Source: Seriola aureovittata (taxonomy: Eukaryota; Chordata; Actinopteri; Carangiformes; Carangidae). From it: DNA of 64,000 bases. The position numbers were made by a program, and so were the translations under genes. The notes below the pieces were generated by a model. The model was not told where the DNA came from, did not search any database, and saw nothing but the letters and a program-made list of their open reading frames with translations. Position 1 is the first letter of the stretch, and every line of letters starts with the position of its first letter. Below are positions 1 to 12,330 of the stretch, piece after piece. The stretch spans positions 16,059,001 to 16,123,000 of the forward strand of contig NC_079376.1 in the NCBI RefSeq assembly GCF_021018895.1. Direction: 5' to 3'.

Positions 1-119
1 AGCAGTGGCCCTGCTGTTGCTTAGTGTGGCTGGAGTTAACATGGAGCATCTCCAAGCTGAAAACCTGAATCTGCTTCCTCCACACGAGCATAACTTGGTC
101 CTGAACCGTGGAATGAGAG
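1..119 (+). CDS. FReD protein, 5' partial exon (signal peptide)
   Basis: Partial exon of a secreted fibrinogen-related protein; the start codon lies left of the window. Reading from base 2, the frame is open for 39 codons. It begins AVALLLLSVAG, a typical signal-peptide hydrophobic core, followed by a short polar stretch. The exon ends at 119 with a donor GT at 120-121. The leftover G joins the TG at 693-694 to make a Val codon, so the phase matches the fibrinogen-domain exon. The first base at position 1 may be coding or part of an earlier codon. The linker between signal peptide and domain is short and shows no coiled coil, unlike angiopoietins or fibrinogen chains. Confidence 0.75.
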
Positions 120-692
120 GTATTATTTGCTTGTGTCGACTTTCACTTTCAGTTTGACTTGTCTCTGTGTCGGTCTGTCTCAATGATGTGCGTTTGTTTG
201 AAGTTATTGGGGAATGAAAGGCACTTCTAACTTAGTGGTAGTAGTAGTACGGTGTGTATTTGGTATGAAACAGCCCTGTGATTGCTTTGAAATGCTGAAT
301 TAACTTTATCTCAGATTATCTGTGCGGATTCTTCTGTGGGTGTGGGTCAAATTCCAGCCTGTAGACCCAAACTGCACAGTGACTCATTATGAGGTGATTT
401 GTGTATCTTAGTTAGATAGTTTGTCAGACAGTTGTAATACTCTGGCAATTGATCAAGGTTTTACCATGTTTACATGGAAAATATTGAGAAACAGTGATGG
501 TATGCTGTTAAAGTCACTGTAATGTCTAGTTCTTGCATGTGCATTGCTGTTTACCACAGTGTAGCTTTTGACACTGAAGACATAGGTTGAAATTATTCAC
601 TTTTTTGCCTAGAGTTAAATAGGAAGCTAGAGACCACTCTTTCCCTTTATTAATTCACAGTTATGACTGTTAATGTTTATGTTGCCCAACAG
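120..692 (+). other. Intron of the FReD gene
   Basis: The GT donor at 120-121 and AG acceptor at 691-692 bound a 573-bp intron that joins the signal-peptide exon to the domain exon in frame. I see no other feature inside it. Confidence 0.75.
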
Positions 693-1387
693 TGCTGCCC
701 AGAGACTGTCATGAAATGCTGATGACCTCTTCAGGCCAGGCCAGAGATGGAGTGTACCTGATACAACCAGGTGACTCCCCCATCGTAGCCTACTGTGCCA
801 TGCAAGAAGGAGGATGGACTGTTGTTCAGCATATCACTGTTAACAGCAGCGTGGATTTTGATCGTACCTGGGCTGAGTACAAGCATGGCTTTGGGGATGT
901 CACTGGGGATCACTGGCTCGGGAATGAATACCTTCATCAGCTCACCTGTGGTCCTGGGCGCTATAAACTAGGAGTAAAACTAGTGGACCCAGACGCCATC
1001 ACCAAGATGGGGGAGTATGATCCCGTTCTAGTGGAGGATGAAGCATCAGCATACAGGCTGAGGCTGGGCTTGTTCCAGGGCACAGCTTTGGATGCTCTGA
1101 CCCTGGACACAGAGAACTACCTGCATGACAACCAGAAATTCACCACTAAAGACAGAGACAACGACAACTACTTCCAAAACTGTGCCAAGCTGGAGTTTCA
1201 GGGGGTGCCTGGAGGAGGTTGGTGGTACGATGCTTGTGCTGGTGCCAATCTAAATCGCAGGAACGTCATCTATTGGCAGAAGGACTGCAACAAGGAGCGA
1301 CTGTGCAAGTATGCATGGATGATGGTGAGACCTACAGACACAGTCAAACTGATTCAAAGCAGAGACTGCCAGAAGGATGAGCTATAA
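693..1387 (+). CDS. Secreted fibrinogen C-terminal domain protein, terminal exon
   Basis: One exon carries a complete fibrinogen C-terminal (FReD) domain of about 215 residues. Visible landmarks, in order, are the opening RDCHEM cysteine, DGVYLIQPG, GGWTVVQ, VDFDRTWAEYKHGFG, HWLGNEYLHQLT, the calcium-loop-like KDRDNDNY, NCA, GGWWYDAC, and ANLNRRN. Eight cysteines fall at positions compatible with domain disulfides. FReD proteins bind sugars, acetylated ligands or receptors outside the cell, often in innate immunity or vascular biology. With its short linker and no coiled coil, this one resembles fibrinogen-like 1-type or MFAP4-type proteins, but I cannot name the orthologue. After the domain there is a short tail ending QKDEL before the TAA, which matches the ER-retrieval signal and is odd for a secreted lectin. 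The family call is firm; the function is inferred. Confidence 0.92.
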
Positions 1388-2037
1388 GGACACATTTTTT
1401 GAGCATTTGTGATAAATGTTAGAGGTTCAGCCTTTTTTTTACTTTTTTCTTTTTTTTTTTGTAGGATAATAATTGTCTTTTTAACAAAGACTAAAACAAG
1501 TGACATCAGTAATTTTCTCTTTTTAGCTATTATGCTGGACATTGAATTCACCACATTTTATTCAGAAATGCATGGACATGGACAAATGCATGGATCACAA
1601 AATACTGAAAAGAACAAACAAAAAAAAAGATCATCACAAACTTGAAACACAGTATAAAAAAATGCATCACGGTTTTAGCTCTAGCTTTGTTTCCAACATC
1701 AACCATGTCAATACATGAAGCAAAGCATCTCTGTCATTCCCCAAATTGCAAGTGCAGATTACTGGGTTATCACAGTTACAAAAAGGTGTTTCATGACATT
1801 TACCTTTTGACACATGTAAAATATCTTTTGCATGTCATCTTCCATCCAATGATTACAGAAAGGAATATTTCACAGACAAACTGCATTTTTTTTTTTTTGC
1901 CACAGTACATTACAAGTTTGCCAGAAATACAATGAAGATATGATGATATGACATTGATTTAGCTACAGTAATTCAGAGAAAACAAATACTGTATTTCAGT
2001 GCTCAAAGAAAAAGAAAAGATCCTGAGGATGAAGAGT

Positions 2038-2057
2038 AATAAACAGGTTATAATAAA
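2038..2057 (+). terminator. Candidate poly(A) signals of the FReD gene
   Basis: Two AATAAA hexamers (2038-2043 and 2052-2057) lie about 650 bp past the FReD stop codon. They are the first canonical hexamers seen on this strand after the gene. Use of either is inferred. Confidence 0.35.
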
Positions 2058-2537
2058 CATGTGCTCTTAAATCCTCCATACTGTCTCTATGTAAACACTG
2101 ATATTGTTCAGCAAGTTTGTCATGTAGTTTGAGTAAAACGACTGACAAGCCATAGGGTAGACCAGTAGGGTGCAGTTTGGTGTTCATTATTCATTTTTTA
2201 AATTTCATTTATGGAAGAAAAAGCAGAACATGTGATGTGAAAACAATGAATCTGAATCTATATTCACTCTTCTTACAAATGACAATGGCACATGTGAAAA
2301 AGGCTTTGATTATCATCAAGTTACAATCTTGACTTGAGCAAGCAGATTCTGACATCGGGACCACACGTATTAGCCCTTGAAAATAAAATAGCAACTCCAA
2401 CATGTGCATCCTCAATACAAACACAATACCTACAATATTAAACAGATCTTGTGTGTAAAGCATCAACTTGAGGGGGAAACTGCAAATTTTAACACTTTAA
2501 AACCAATATACAGTGACGAATATTACACCGGAACAAT

Positions 2538-2543
2538 TTTATT
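2538..2543 (-). terminator. Candidate poly(A) signal of chrm5
   Basis: TTTATT on the + strand reads AATAAA on the - strand, about 390 bp past the chrm5 stop codon. It is the nearest canonical hexamer I found downstream of the gene. Confidence 0.3.
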
Positions 2544-2928
2544 ATGGTTTCCAATTATCTAACAGTGCATATTGAATACTCACAGTACAATATGAAATAT
2601 TCTATGTGTTAGTCAATAGCATTTCATTTTGGGGGAAATACTGATATTTTTAATATTGTAGAACCTATATACAGTGTCACTGATTACAGTATGTCGGGAC
2701 AGTTTTATAATCCTCTTCCATTTCCATAGTTTGAGCAGTAAGTAACATACACTATAGCAGACCTACTGATTAATATGCAACTTTTTAAGTTGCACCAGCT
2801 TCTTTAGATACCATTTTTACTTTTGATATCACCAAATGTATCTAGAATTCAAGTTCATAAAGCCAAGATCATCAGTACAAACATGATTTGCAACCATTGT
2901 CATAAACCATCTTAAAAAAAAAAATAGT

Positions 2929-4509
2929 TCATGTGAGTTTGGAGCTGACCACAGGATTCTGTCCATACCAGTATAGTTTCTCCTCAATCCGTTTCTTCTT
3001 CCACTGGCAGAGTAAGAGCATGCGGAAGGTCTTCTGAAAAGTCTTGTTACACAGGGCATAGCACATGGGATTGACAGTGCTGTTGACGTAGCACAGCCAG
3101 TAGCCCAGGTGCCAGAGGGAGAGGGGGATGCAGTCTGAGCAGAAGGTGGAAATCAGTACCATGATGTTATAAGGTGTCCATGTTAAGATGAAGGCCAGCA
3201 AGATAGCACTGAGAGTCTGAGCTGCCTTCCTCTCCTTGATCAACACCATCCTCTTTCTCTTGGTGATCTGGTTCTTCAGCGTGGCGTCTATGGGTTTAGA
3301 TGTCGAGGAGGTGGATGGAACGCTCATGGACTCGGCTGAGGAAAACGTTGGTGATGCCATTTTGGTGTCTCCATTTTTGCTCTGGTGCTCCACATGGGTG
3401 TCTTTGGCCATAGGTTTGAACTTGTAGGACACACACTTGCTGCTCCTCTGAGAGTTGCTTTTTGGTGGTGTCTGGAAGAAGCTGTCCTCGTCATAGCTGC
3501 TGAGCTGCTCGCTCTCACTGCCTACTCCGCTCTTGCCGGCTTCACAAGCCTGGTTCCTGAATGAAGGCTGGAAGCCTCCTGGGGACACAGGCCTCTCCTC
3601 ATCTTCTGAGGAGGCATAACTATTGAAGGTGGTCAGTTGACCGGCTTTGGACCACTCGTCATTGGTGGTGGCTGCTGATTTGGCAGCATTGCTCCTGCTG
3701 GAAGACGACCAGGAGGCTTGATTCCTGTCATGCGAAGCCGATCTTAGTTTACAGCTAAAACAGGATCTGATAATGGTCTTCTGAGGCTGAGTGACCCCAG
3801 AGTCTGTGGCATAGTTAATCCCCTGGAGCTCAGCCAGATCCTTGGTCCTTTTCTCTGTCTCCTTGTAGATTCGACAGTAGAGGATTGTCATGACTGACAC
3901 GGGGATATAAAAGGCTGCAATCGCTGTCCCAAAGGTTATTACTGGCTCAGAGAAAAACTGGATCTGGCATTGCCTCTCAGGGACAGTTCGTTTTCCTACA
4001 AAGTACTGCCAGCAGAGTATTGGTGGAGCCCACAGAATAAGTGACACCAGCCAGGCTAAACCTATCATAATCCCAGCTCGTTTGGGAGTCCGCTTGGCCC
4101 TGTAGGTCAGAGGCCTGGTGATGGAAAAATATCTGTCAAAACTGATCACCAACAGATTCATGACTGATGCATTACTAGCTACATAGTCTACTGCTAACCA
4201 CAGGTCACAGGCGAGGTTTCCTAGGGCCCAGTAGCCCATCAGTATATAAGAGGTATACAGATTCATGGAGAAAACACCTATGATGAGGTCCGCAGCTGCC
4301 AGACTCAGCAGGTAGTAATTGTTCACTGTCTTTAGTTGGCTGTTGACTTTAAAGGAGAGCATTACCAGAACATTCCCCACAATTGTGATGAGGCTGACTA
4401 TAGCTGACACAGTTGCAATGGTGATCACCTCCCAGAGACTGTGCGTCACTAGGTGGATATCCATTGTACTGGTATTTACAGTGGTGTTCAGCATGTTATC
4501 CCCTTCCAT
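2929..4509 (-). CDS. chrm5: Muscarinic acetylcholine receptor M5
   Basis: Complete intronless coding region of 526 residues; from memory human M5 is 532. It is a class A GPCR that binds acetylcholine at the plasma membrane and signals through Gq/11 to phospholipase C. Visible features are N-glycosylation sequons near the N-terminus (NTT, NTS), TM1 with [16 protein letters not shown] in TM2, the ligand Asp (D108) in [11 protein letters not shown], and the DRY motif at 125-127. C101 and C181 form the expected extracellular disulfide pair. There is a long Ser-rich third intracellular loop from about residue 215 to 430, then TM6 with LTWTPYN and TM7 with [10 protein letters not shown] chose the ATG at 4507-4509 because it gives MEGD, the start I recall for mammalian M5, in a strong Kozak context (ACCATGG). 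The frame stays open upstream to a TTG only, with no ATG. TM1-TM5 and TM6-TM7 are near-identical to M5, while M1 and M3 differ in the loops. Fish can have two copies (a and b); I cannot say which this is. Confidence 0.96.
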   Translation of the reverse strand: MEGDNMLNTTVNTSTMDIHLVTHSLWEVITIATVSAIVSLITIVGNVLVMLSFKVNSQLKTVNNYYLLSLAAADLIIGVFSMNLYTSYILMGYWALGNLACDLWLAVDYVASNASVMNLLVISFDRYFSITRPLTYRAKRTPKRAGIMIGLAWLVSLILWAPPILCWQYFVGKRTVPERQCQIQFFSEPVITFGTAIAAFYIPVSVMTILYCRIYKETEKRTKDLAELQGINYATDSGVTQPQKTIIRSCFSCKLRSASHDRNQASWSSSSRSNAAKSAATTNDEWSKAGQLTTFNSYASSEDEERPVSPGGFQPSFRNQACEAGKSGVGSESEQLSSYDEDSFFQTPPKSNSQRSSKCVSYKFKPMAKDTHVEHQSKNGDTKMASPTFSSAESMSVPSTSSTSKPIDATLKNQITKRKRMVLIKERKAAQTLSAILLAFILTWTPYNIMVLISTFCSDCIPLSLWHLGYWLCYVNSTVNPMCYALCNKTFQKTFRMLLLCQWKKKRIEEKLYWYGQNPVVSSKLT

Positions 4510-4576
4510 GGTCTTGTGGTTATTGGCATCCAACCATGACAAGTGTGTTTTGATTTGTCATCTTCATGAAGATCTT
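4510..4576 (-). other. chrm5: chrm5 5' leader with splice acceptor and short uORF
   Basis: Read on the - strand, a pyrimidine-rich tract followed by CAG ends at 4577, a good 3' splice site. The coding exon therefore probably starts at 4576, and further non-coding 5' exons should lie at higher coordinates. The leader contains an ATG at 4565-4567 that opens a 15-codon ORF ([15 protein letters not shown]) ending in TAA shortly before the receptor ATG. Muscarinic genes commonly have a coding exon with untranslated exons upstream; the acceptor itself is read from sequence only. Confidence 0.5.
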
Positions 4577-7500
4577 CTGGGAAGAAATGAAAGAAAAGGT
4601 CATACTTTAGTTCTGCAAAAAAAAAAAGAAGTTCAATTTATGACCATTAGATGGCATAACTTAAGTACTTGTAATGTAAATGTAAAACCTCTGCATGCCA
4701 AACGTCTCTTATAGATAATAACATTCTCTTCACTTTTAGTGAGTTATTTAGTTAGTTTAGTTAGTCTTTTTCTGTTGTTTGTCAATTGTATCAAATTAAA
4801 AGAAAAATCTTCACACACTTCACAGAATAAGATCGAGCTCATGTGAGTATACCCATATGGAGCAGTTTAGGCAATCTCTGCAACCATCTGGCATATTTCA
4901 AAAATCCATGTCAATACATAATTTTGCTCCTTGCTGTAAATCTATGACATAATATTAATAGTGCATAAACTCAATTCATTAAGATGTTATGAATGATTTT
5001 GGTTCTTAGAGTCTGCTTGAATTGTCTGCTGATACCTTGAGAGTTTTCATAGCCCCAAATAAACTGTATCAGATAGCATTTATCCTGGACTAAATCAATC
5101 CACCAATCACAAATGTCCTAAGTGTGTAAAAGAAGCATTTTTTTTGTATGTATCTGCTTTGATTGATGTTTGCAGAAAGTCTCACAGGGTGGCGGTTCCC
5201 AGAAAAATGTTGCAACAACACTGAAAAGGTTCTTAGGCTTTGAGGGACTTAAAACAGAGAAACAAGCACATTTGCTGCCACATCAACAGCTACAGGCAAT
5301 TTCCAGTCTATCTGCAAGTTTTTGGACTGTAGGATAAAAAAAGAATTGTGTGGTTTTCAGGTTATATTGAATATTCTTAAACCAGTTATTGAAATACAAT
5401 CATCCTCCATAGCTGAGCATACAAGGTAGCTTATGTGAGTGATTCTATCTCCCGATCATAGATATATTGTAATGTAAGAAAAACACAGGCAAATCAAATG
5501 AAATAAATATTATTAATGAGAAATTACTTTTTCTTTGTTTCTTTGTTCTTTATCATTCAAATGTGGTAACATGATTTCGAAAATTGTATCCAAAAGTGTA
5601 TTAGTGAAAACCATCCCTGATGAGGGGGTTAATACTATATGTCATAAAATTTGCAAAAAGTGTATAACATGACAAATGAAATCTGTGCCTAGCTTTGAGT
5701 TTGCTGAAACATCCAAACCTCTGCCTACCTTTCAAACTCACTGTCAGCCATGCATCAAATTGCTATTTCAGCAGTTTGTACCTCATTTCTAAGAGGTTTG
5801 CACTAAAATAGTCAAATAAGGAAAACATTTGCTCTGTGGAGAGTTTGTTTCCTGCAATACTCTACCTTCTCTGCGGCACTTTAGTCTATGAGATCATTCA
5901 CAGAAACAGAGGGGCCTCTCTTTCAGATAACTTTTTGTTACCTGAACTGGCCCAGCACTGTCGAATGACCTGCATGATGGAAAAATGACCACAGTGTTTA
6001 AGCACTGTTGTTATGAATAACTAAGTCATAACCACATTGAGTGCAGAGGTACAACTATCAGACACTACTGACGGAGTAGTGTAGTCCCATATCACCCCCC
6101 CTTTACCAGTAGAGGGCAGTAAACGCCCTCCACATATGAAAGCTCATAACCTACATGGTCCTTCCACTGTCAGCTTGGAACAAGTGGTGTGTGTGCACAT
6201 TTCATCCCTGGGTGCTGGACACTACAATTAATAGTGGATGAGGGGCTATCCCTGCCAACCTGGACCTGTGTTTTTGAAAAAAGCCCACGGGAAATTTCTA
6301 TGGCTTGATGACTTTCACCTACAAATGCATGACTGTGCCATGTGATCTTGCTCTTGCCTTGAAGGTTCTTATTAAATGTATTGAAGCAGCATTAAATCAA
6401 CTCAGTTTGAGAACATTTGCATATGCCAATGATTAAACCCTGTGGGGAAAACACAGATTTCTACCCATTCAGACTGAACAGTATTTGATTGTGAGGCTAT
6501 GGTGAGTCGTACTTGTCCACAGTGTCTGTTGAGCTAATAATTGTTCCCTCCCTCATTCCAGCTTTGCAGAGAGGACACTCCTCTCTGAGGAAATACCTCA
6601 GCCAACTGGGCATCGGTATTTTCAGCCATGGCAATTGCTCTGCTTAAAATGAGGGAATTTCAGCACCGTGTTGCAGCCCAGCATCTGTGTCCTGTGTATG
6701 ACCTTCCAAGCTCTAAAATTATATGGTTAGATTGTCCACCATCGTTGCTTCCTATTGATAATGACCAGTACACCCACAGAGTATAAATCCGTCATCAGGG
6801 AGGCACAGACTCCATGAGGCTCTCAGTGTGGAGCATCAATGAACTTAGGCACAGATCACCTCCACAGAGAAAATCCTCCATGTGCATAGTAACAATCGAA
6901 CAAGTCTAATCCCTTGAAACATGTTCATGAAGAACCAAGGAAAGCAGTCAATTAATATATTAGCACATTTATAGGGGCCAATTAGCTCTCAAAGGTAATG
7001 TAATTCAGATCCTGGCTGACCAACCCTGACCGCTCCTAGTATCCATAGACCAGGAGTGTAGGTGGGCTCTGACAAAAATACTGCAATAGGAAAATTGTGG
7101 TACATATCAGGACATTGTAGCTTCAGAAAACTGAATGCAAGAAACTTAGCTTAATCCTCTCTTTGAGGCTGAGATATCAAACCAAGAACTTAAGGTTACT
7201 AAATGTAATACTGGCTTAAAGTTATTTCATTTTCCCAAATCCCACAGTGCAAGTTTTCAATAGTTTTATTAACCCAAAATGCCCAACCTACGGAAGGTTA
7301 TTGTACTCTGAGCTCAAGTAAAGGGAAATCTCTTAAATGCTTTCTCAGTTGGAGAGTCAATTCATACCCACAATACAACGTTTTGGACATAATAACTAAC
7401 TTGGACTTGAGCAATGACTTGCTCACTCACTGGCATTCTTTTGATGGTGCCAGATTAGCAGGAGTGCCAGTGGCCGCCCGAGGCCCACACAAATAAAATT

Positions 7501-8011
7501 CCAGTCACTGCGGGGGACCTCCTGCAGGACTTGGATTGTCCCTCATCTTGTTATATAATGGCGTTTCGCATCACATCACTCAAATCCCCACATGATTACA
7601 CTGTTTACCATTAGGGGTGCCATGAATCTGTCCACAGAATTCCCTGCTATTTCCTGGTTTGCACAAACTTAGCCATTGTTTTTTTTTTTTCTTATTGAGT
7701 GTTTATTTTAGCATGTATCATTTATCACAATGAGGCAAAATAGCACTTTGGTTTCCAAAGCTAAGGTTTTCATTTTTCCACACAGAGAGAAGGAACGTTC
7801 TTACTAACTCAAAGCCTCAATAACAATTTTAGCCTCAGTAACAGCATTGCCAACTTTGGTCTTGACTGTCAACAACTACTGGAGGGACTGTCATGATTTG
7901 GTGCATATTTTCATGTCACCTTCAGAATAAATTGTACTAATTTTGGTTATAATCTCGTTCCATAATCAGGTTAAGATTTTACATAGTTAATTAATGTGAT
8001 TATCATCAACA
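4577..8011. other. Non-coding region upstream of chrm5
   Basis: No open frame with a recognisable protein. On the - strand this would be a chrm5 5' intron or upstream flank. The only notable item is the CTCF-type motif at 6106. Confidence 0.5.
6106..6119 (+). promoter_or_regulatory. Consensus CTCF-type motif
   Basis: The 14-mer CCAGTAGAGGGCAG fits the vertebrate CTCF core consensus CCASYAGRKGGCRS at every position. CTCF sites of this form act as insulators or loop anchors. One motif in 64 kb can occur by chance, and occupancy is unknown. Confidence 0.4.
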
Positions 8012-8375
8012 AATACCTGCAAGAAATAACATTGCATGCAACATGCTAAACTAAGAAGGTGAACACGGTAAAGATCAGCATATTAGCCCTGTCATTGTGA
8101 GCATGTTAGCATGGTGACTTAAGTATTTAGCCCAAAGCACTGCTGTCTTTACAAAACTGCTTACATGCCCATCGGCTCTTTGGTTGTTTACCTCTTAGTA
8201 GCAGGGAATTAACACAGAAACATTTCAGGTGTTAGCCATTTGTCAGTGTGTTTATTCCCAATTAACAAGTGTCAGCATATTAAAACAGACTAAACTTAGA
8301 TTTTTTCACAGCATCAAACATTTTTCCAGTTACCAATATTATTGTGGCTGTAGACTTTTAGCCTTGTTTACAGTG
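8012..8375 (+). repeat. Degraded fish interspersed repeat ('GCATGTTAGCATG' type)
   Basis: The stretch contains AACATGCTAAACTAAG, then GTGAGCATGTTAGCATGG, then TTTAGCCCAAAGCACTGCTG, and near the end TGGCTGTAGACTTTTAG. I know this order of words from a very common non-autonomous teleost repeat. About 180 bp in the middle is diverged or inserted. I cannot name the family. Confidence 0.5.
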
Positions 8376-8639
8376 TAATTCCTAGTTTATGATGTTTTGT
8401 CTAATTTTACTCTCTGGCCACATTTACTCTGGGTAGGAATTCAGTATATCTGCTAGTGTAAAAGAGGTTTTATTGTTTAATTTTTCATAACAAAAGTGGA
8501 TGGGGCTGAACCATCAGTGATTATGTATGATGCCACAAAAAGAATTAATTAATTATGACTGGGACAGTGTTTGAGAAACAAGGATATTCCTGAGTCATTG
8601 ATGACTGTTGTATTGCTTATACCCACAAACTCAAGCACG

Positions 8640-8646
<7 letters not shown>

Positions 8647-8677
<31 letters not shown>
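8647..8677 (+). repeat. (AC)n microsatellite
   Basis: About 15 AC units in a row. Confidence 0.95.
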
Positions 8678-9571
<894 letters not shown>

Positions 9572-9972
9572 CATTTGTGAAAGAAAGGGAAAGAAGATGA
9601 GAGAGACCAACAGAAGAATAAGAAAAGGAAGCACGAAGCAAAATAGAGGTGAGTCAAAGCAAAGAAGGTGAAGGACACCATGTGTGTCTGCGTGGTGAGT
9701 ATGTATGATGTGCAAATCAGCCCAGAGCTCTTTGGCACAATGGTTCGTGCATGCTGTAGTCAATCCACTGAACCATGGTTAAGACTCCTGTATACGTGGT
9801 GATCTGGAAGAGGACCTAAGAAATGCTCGAATCATTCTGTGTATCAGGCATCGGATAAGGATTATAAATGTTCACATTAAGAGCTGCTCCAAAACATGCA
9901 ACCTGAAATATTTATCAGTGTGTTAGTGTTGGTCGCCAAAGATAGAATACAGCCATTACAGGCTGAATCTGA

Positions 9973-10024
9973 CATCTGACTTCATATATATATCTATATA
10001 TATAGATATATATAAAGTCAGATG
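9973..10024. repeat. TA-rich inverted repeat (hairpin or cruciform)
   Basis: The left arm begins CATCTGACTTCATATA and the right arm ends TATAAAGTCAGATG. The arms are reverse complements over about 20 bp apart from a small indel, and the core is TA-rich. The non-TA ends (CATCTGAC / GTCAGATG) show it is more than a TA microsatellite. Confidence 0.7.
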
Positions 10025-11746
10025 TGGGAAAAGATGAGAGCATCTCTGAGGATGTCTGTTTTTTAACGTAAACACACTTTCTTTTTTATTCAGAGCCTAA
10101 CATTTCTCTCCCCTGTGATTTTAAATCAACCTTCAATCTCTCCGCTGTGATGAGAAATGATGAATATGATCATTAGATGAATATTATTATCTGCTTATGG
10201 ACACCACAGTGGTTTTGGCAGCTGCTGAAGGGAATTAAATGATAACACTTGAAGCCTCTAGGAGTTCTATTTTATGAGCAACTACCACATTTCATTAATG
10301 CCCCATCATTTGGATAATGATCTGGCTATAAACTCATTTGTGTGAAGAGCTCTCTAAATATGAGTCTTTGTCTGTTGCTGCTTGTGCGTCTAGATTGTCT
10401 GTCATTTGTTCCCAATTCGTAACACGCCGGTTTTCTTTAGGCTGATGTTACATTTATCTGCAAAGAAACAAAAACGGTTGTTTAACTAACCTCCATGCTG
10501 TTTAAATATTAATTTTCAATGAATGGTGGAAGCATATTCTAAGTTGAGGGGACATGCAAAACCACTCAAAAACAAATTGTCAATAAAACATATCTGTGTG
10601 TCTCCCTCTCAAGTTATCATATCAGTGTGTCAATATGCTTAGAATTAAGCTTGCTGTTATATTTAATATTAGAGCAAAATGAGACCAGTTCTGATGCCAG
10701 CTGGACAATTCCCCCCCCACCCCAAAAAATGCAGTTTATTTAAAGAACAACTGCTGCGGAAGAGAGGTAAAGTGATCTACAATCCAGTCACAATTTGTGC
10801 AAACCTACCAAACCATAACTGTTTTTTAGCAGCTGTTTCAAGGATTTCTTCAAGACTACCAGCATCTTTCTACATTTATTGTAACACCTCACAAGATCTG
10901 CAGGGACTGGGTGGACTCGTTAAAATCACGCTTCACTGCTTAATCCTCCCCTGTTTTGTCATTTCCACTTAATCAAAAAAAAACTTGTGGGAAAGACTTG
11001 TGCTTTAGCCTTTGAAGAAAAATATTGATTGTTTTTTTGGGGGGGGGGAGGAATAAAATTATGAATTCCAAATTTTAGACCCATGCAGCTGAAATTTCAA
11101 GGATAGTCTAGAAGTCTAAAAGGAGATAGAAGGAGAAGAGACGTGGTGTGGAAGAAACTGGATGGTATTTATTTTAACACACATTTTTTCAAGTTATTCA
11201 TCAGTAAATAGTAAGCTTTAAAATGTGCCTGATATATGACTAAATAAATACATTCAATCTAATTATAGCACATTTCTATACACCAAGTCTTCCAGAAGAA
11301 CAGATGCACACACACCTTTCCAGGAGCGCATCCTCAGTTGCTTTCATTAAAGTAAAAGGCTACATTAAAAATACATGCTCAGACCTCTCAGACATGCACT
11401 TGTGCACACATGATGCTATTTCCCCTTAAATCCAGGTCATACCTTCGTGCATTAATAAAAGTCATCAGTCGTGATTCTCTGCAGACTGTGAGTCAAAGTC
11501 ATTGATGTAAAGAAAACAAAAAGACATATACTCACAGTTGAGTTTCATCACATCTCAGGGTCTGCTGTTTAAGGGCAGATGGTGTCCCCTGGTGAGAGCA
11601 AAGTTCATGGTTAATCCTTTTGTTTTGCCTGGAAAGCCTTCGGGTCAAGTGTGGCACTGAGGAACAGGATCACAACACAGTTGGAGAGAGGATTGAGGTG
11701 GTTGAGAAATCCTGCTGACTTGACCCTCGCATGCCAGAGGGGTTCG

Positions 11747-11748
<2 letters not shown>
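10025..11748. other. Non-coding spacer
   Basis: No gene recognised. It is AT-rich with a G-run at 11039-11048 and a C-run near 10711. The part at about 10140-10420 is rich in ATTA/TAAT words. Confidence 0.5.
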
Positions 11749-11791
<43 letters not shown>

Positions 11792-11806
11792 GTGTGTGTG
11801 TGTGTG
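11749..11806 (+). repeat. (GT)n microsatellite
   Basis: 58 bp of GT with a TT interruption near 11790. Confidence 0.95.
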
Positions 11807-11869
11807 AGCACAGGCAGAGGAGAAAGAGGATGAAGAGCAGGAGGAGGGTGGAGACCAGGAGGCGTCGGT

Positions 11870-12330
11870 CATCCCTGCTCAAGAGGCGCAGAATCCAGCA
11901 TCAACTCCCCATCAGCCATCCGTAACAGCCACCGTGTTTCCAGATGAGAAAAGTATCCTCAAGTTGCAGAGCATCCCTCCTCAGTCATTCATAAATGAGT
12001 AGAATCTGCTCAGGAACCAAAGAAAAAAACTTTTCCTCCCAGACTGAGCTGAGCTAACTGTGCCGCCTCTGAGTTAAGTTGAAGCAGAATGTCACAGAGA
12101 GGCTGCCTGACGCCTGAGCCAAGTCACTGCCACTGCCACACTGCTGCCGCTGCTGCCTCTGCTTCCGTTGCATCTACTCTGGCTGACAGACACAGATGTA
12201 GCTGACGTTAGCTAGCTGGGAGGAGAAATTCCCATAGGGCTGAATGGTTCATCATGTTTCGGGACAGTGAGCATGCAGCTCAGACCACAGAGTGTAAGAG
12301 AAAGAGAGAGAGAGAGAGGGAGAGGGAGGA
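11870..12330 (-). promoter_or_regulatory. Candidate promoter / 5' UTR exon, possibly of chrm5
   Basis: This is a locally GC-richer block in an AT-rich interval. It has repeated CTG/CTGC words (12120-12170), a GA-rich run and a G-run (12300-12345). Read on the - strand, the GC-rich part is followed by a non-repetitive stretch without long ORFs, which looks like a 5' UTR. It lies upstream of chrm5 on the correct strand, and chrm5 has a splice acceptor that requires an upstream exon. I see no decisive TATA box or donor site, so this is inference from composition and position. Confidence 0.25.

Larger units (their letters stand above)
1388..2928. other. Convergent 3' UTR / intergenic interval
   Basis: AT-rich, non-coding DNA between two convergent genes: FReD on + and chrm5 on -. 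It presumably holds both 3' UTRs. Short open frames here have no recognisable domain. T-runs occur around 1433-1460 and 1887-1898. Confidence 0.6.

Noticed and set aside
4510..4542. N-terminal extension of chrm5 starting at 4542
   Set aside because: The codon at 4540-4542 is TTG, not ATG. The ATG at 4507-4509 has a strong Kozak context and gives the M5-type start MEGD.
11580..11600. Second CTCF-like site on the - strand
   Set aside because: The best alignment has two mismatches at core positions.
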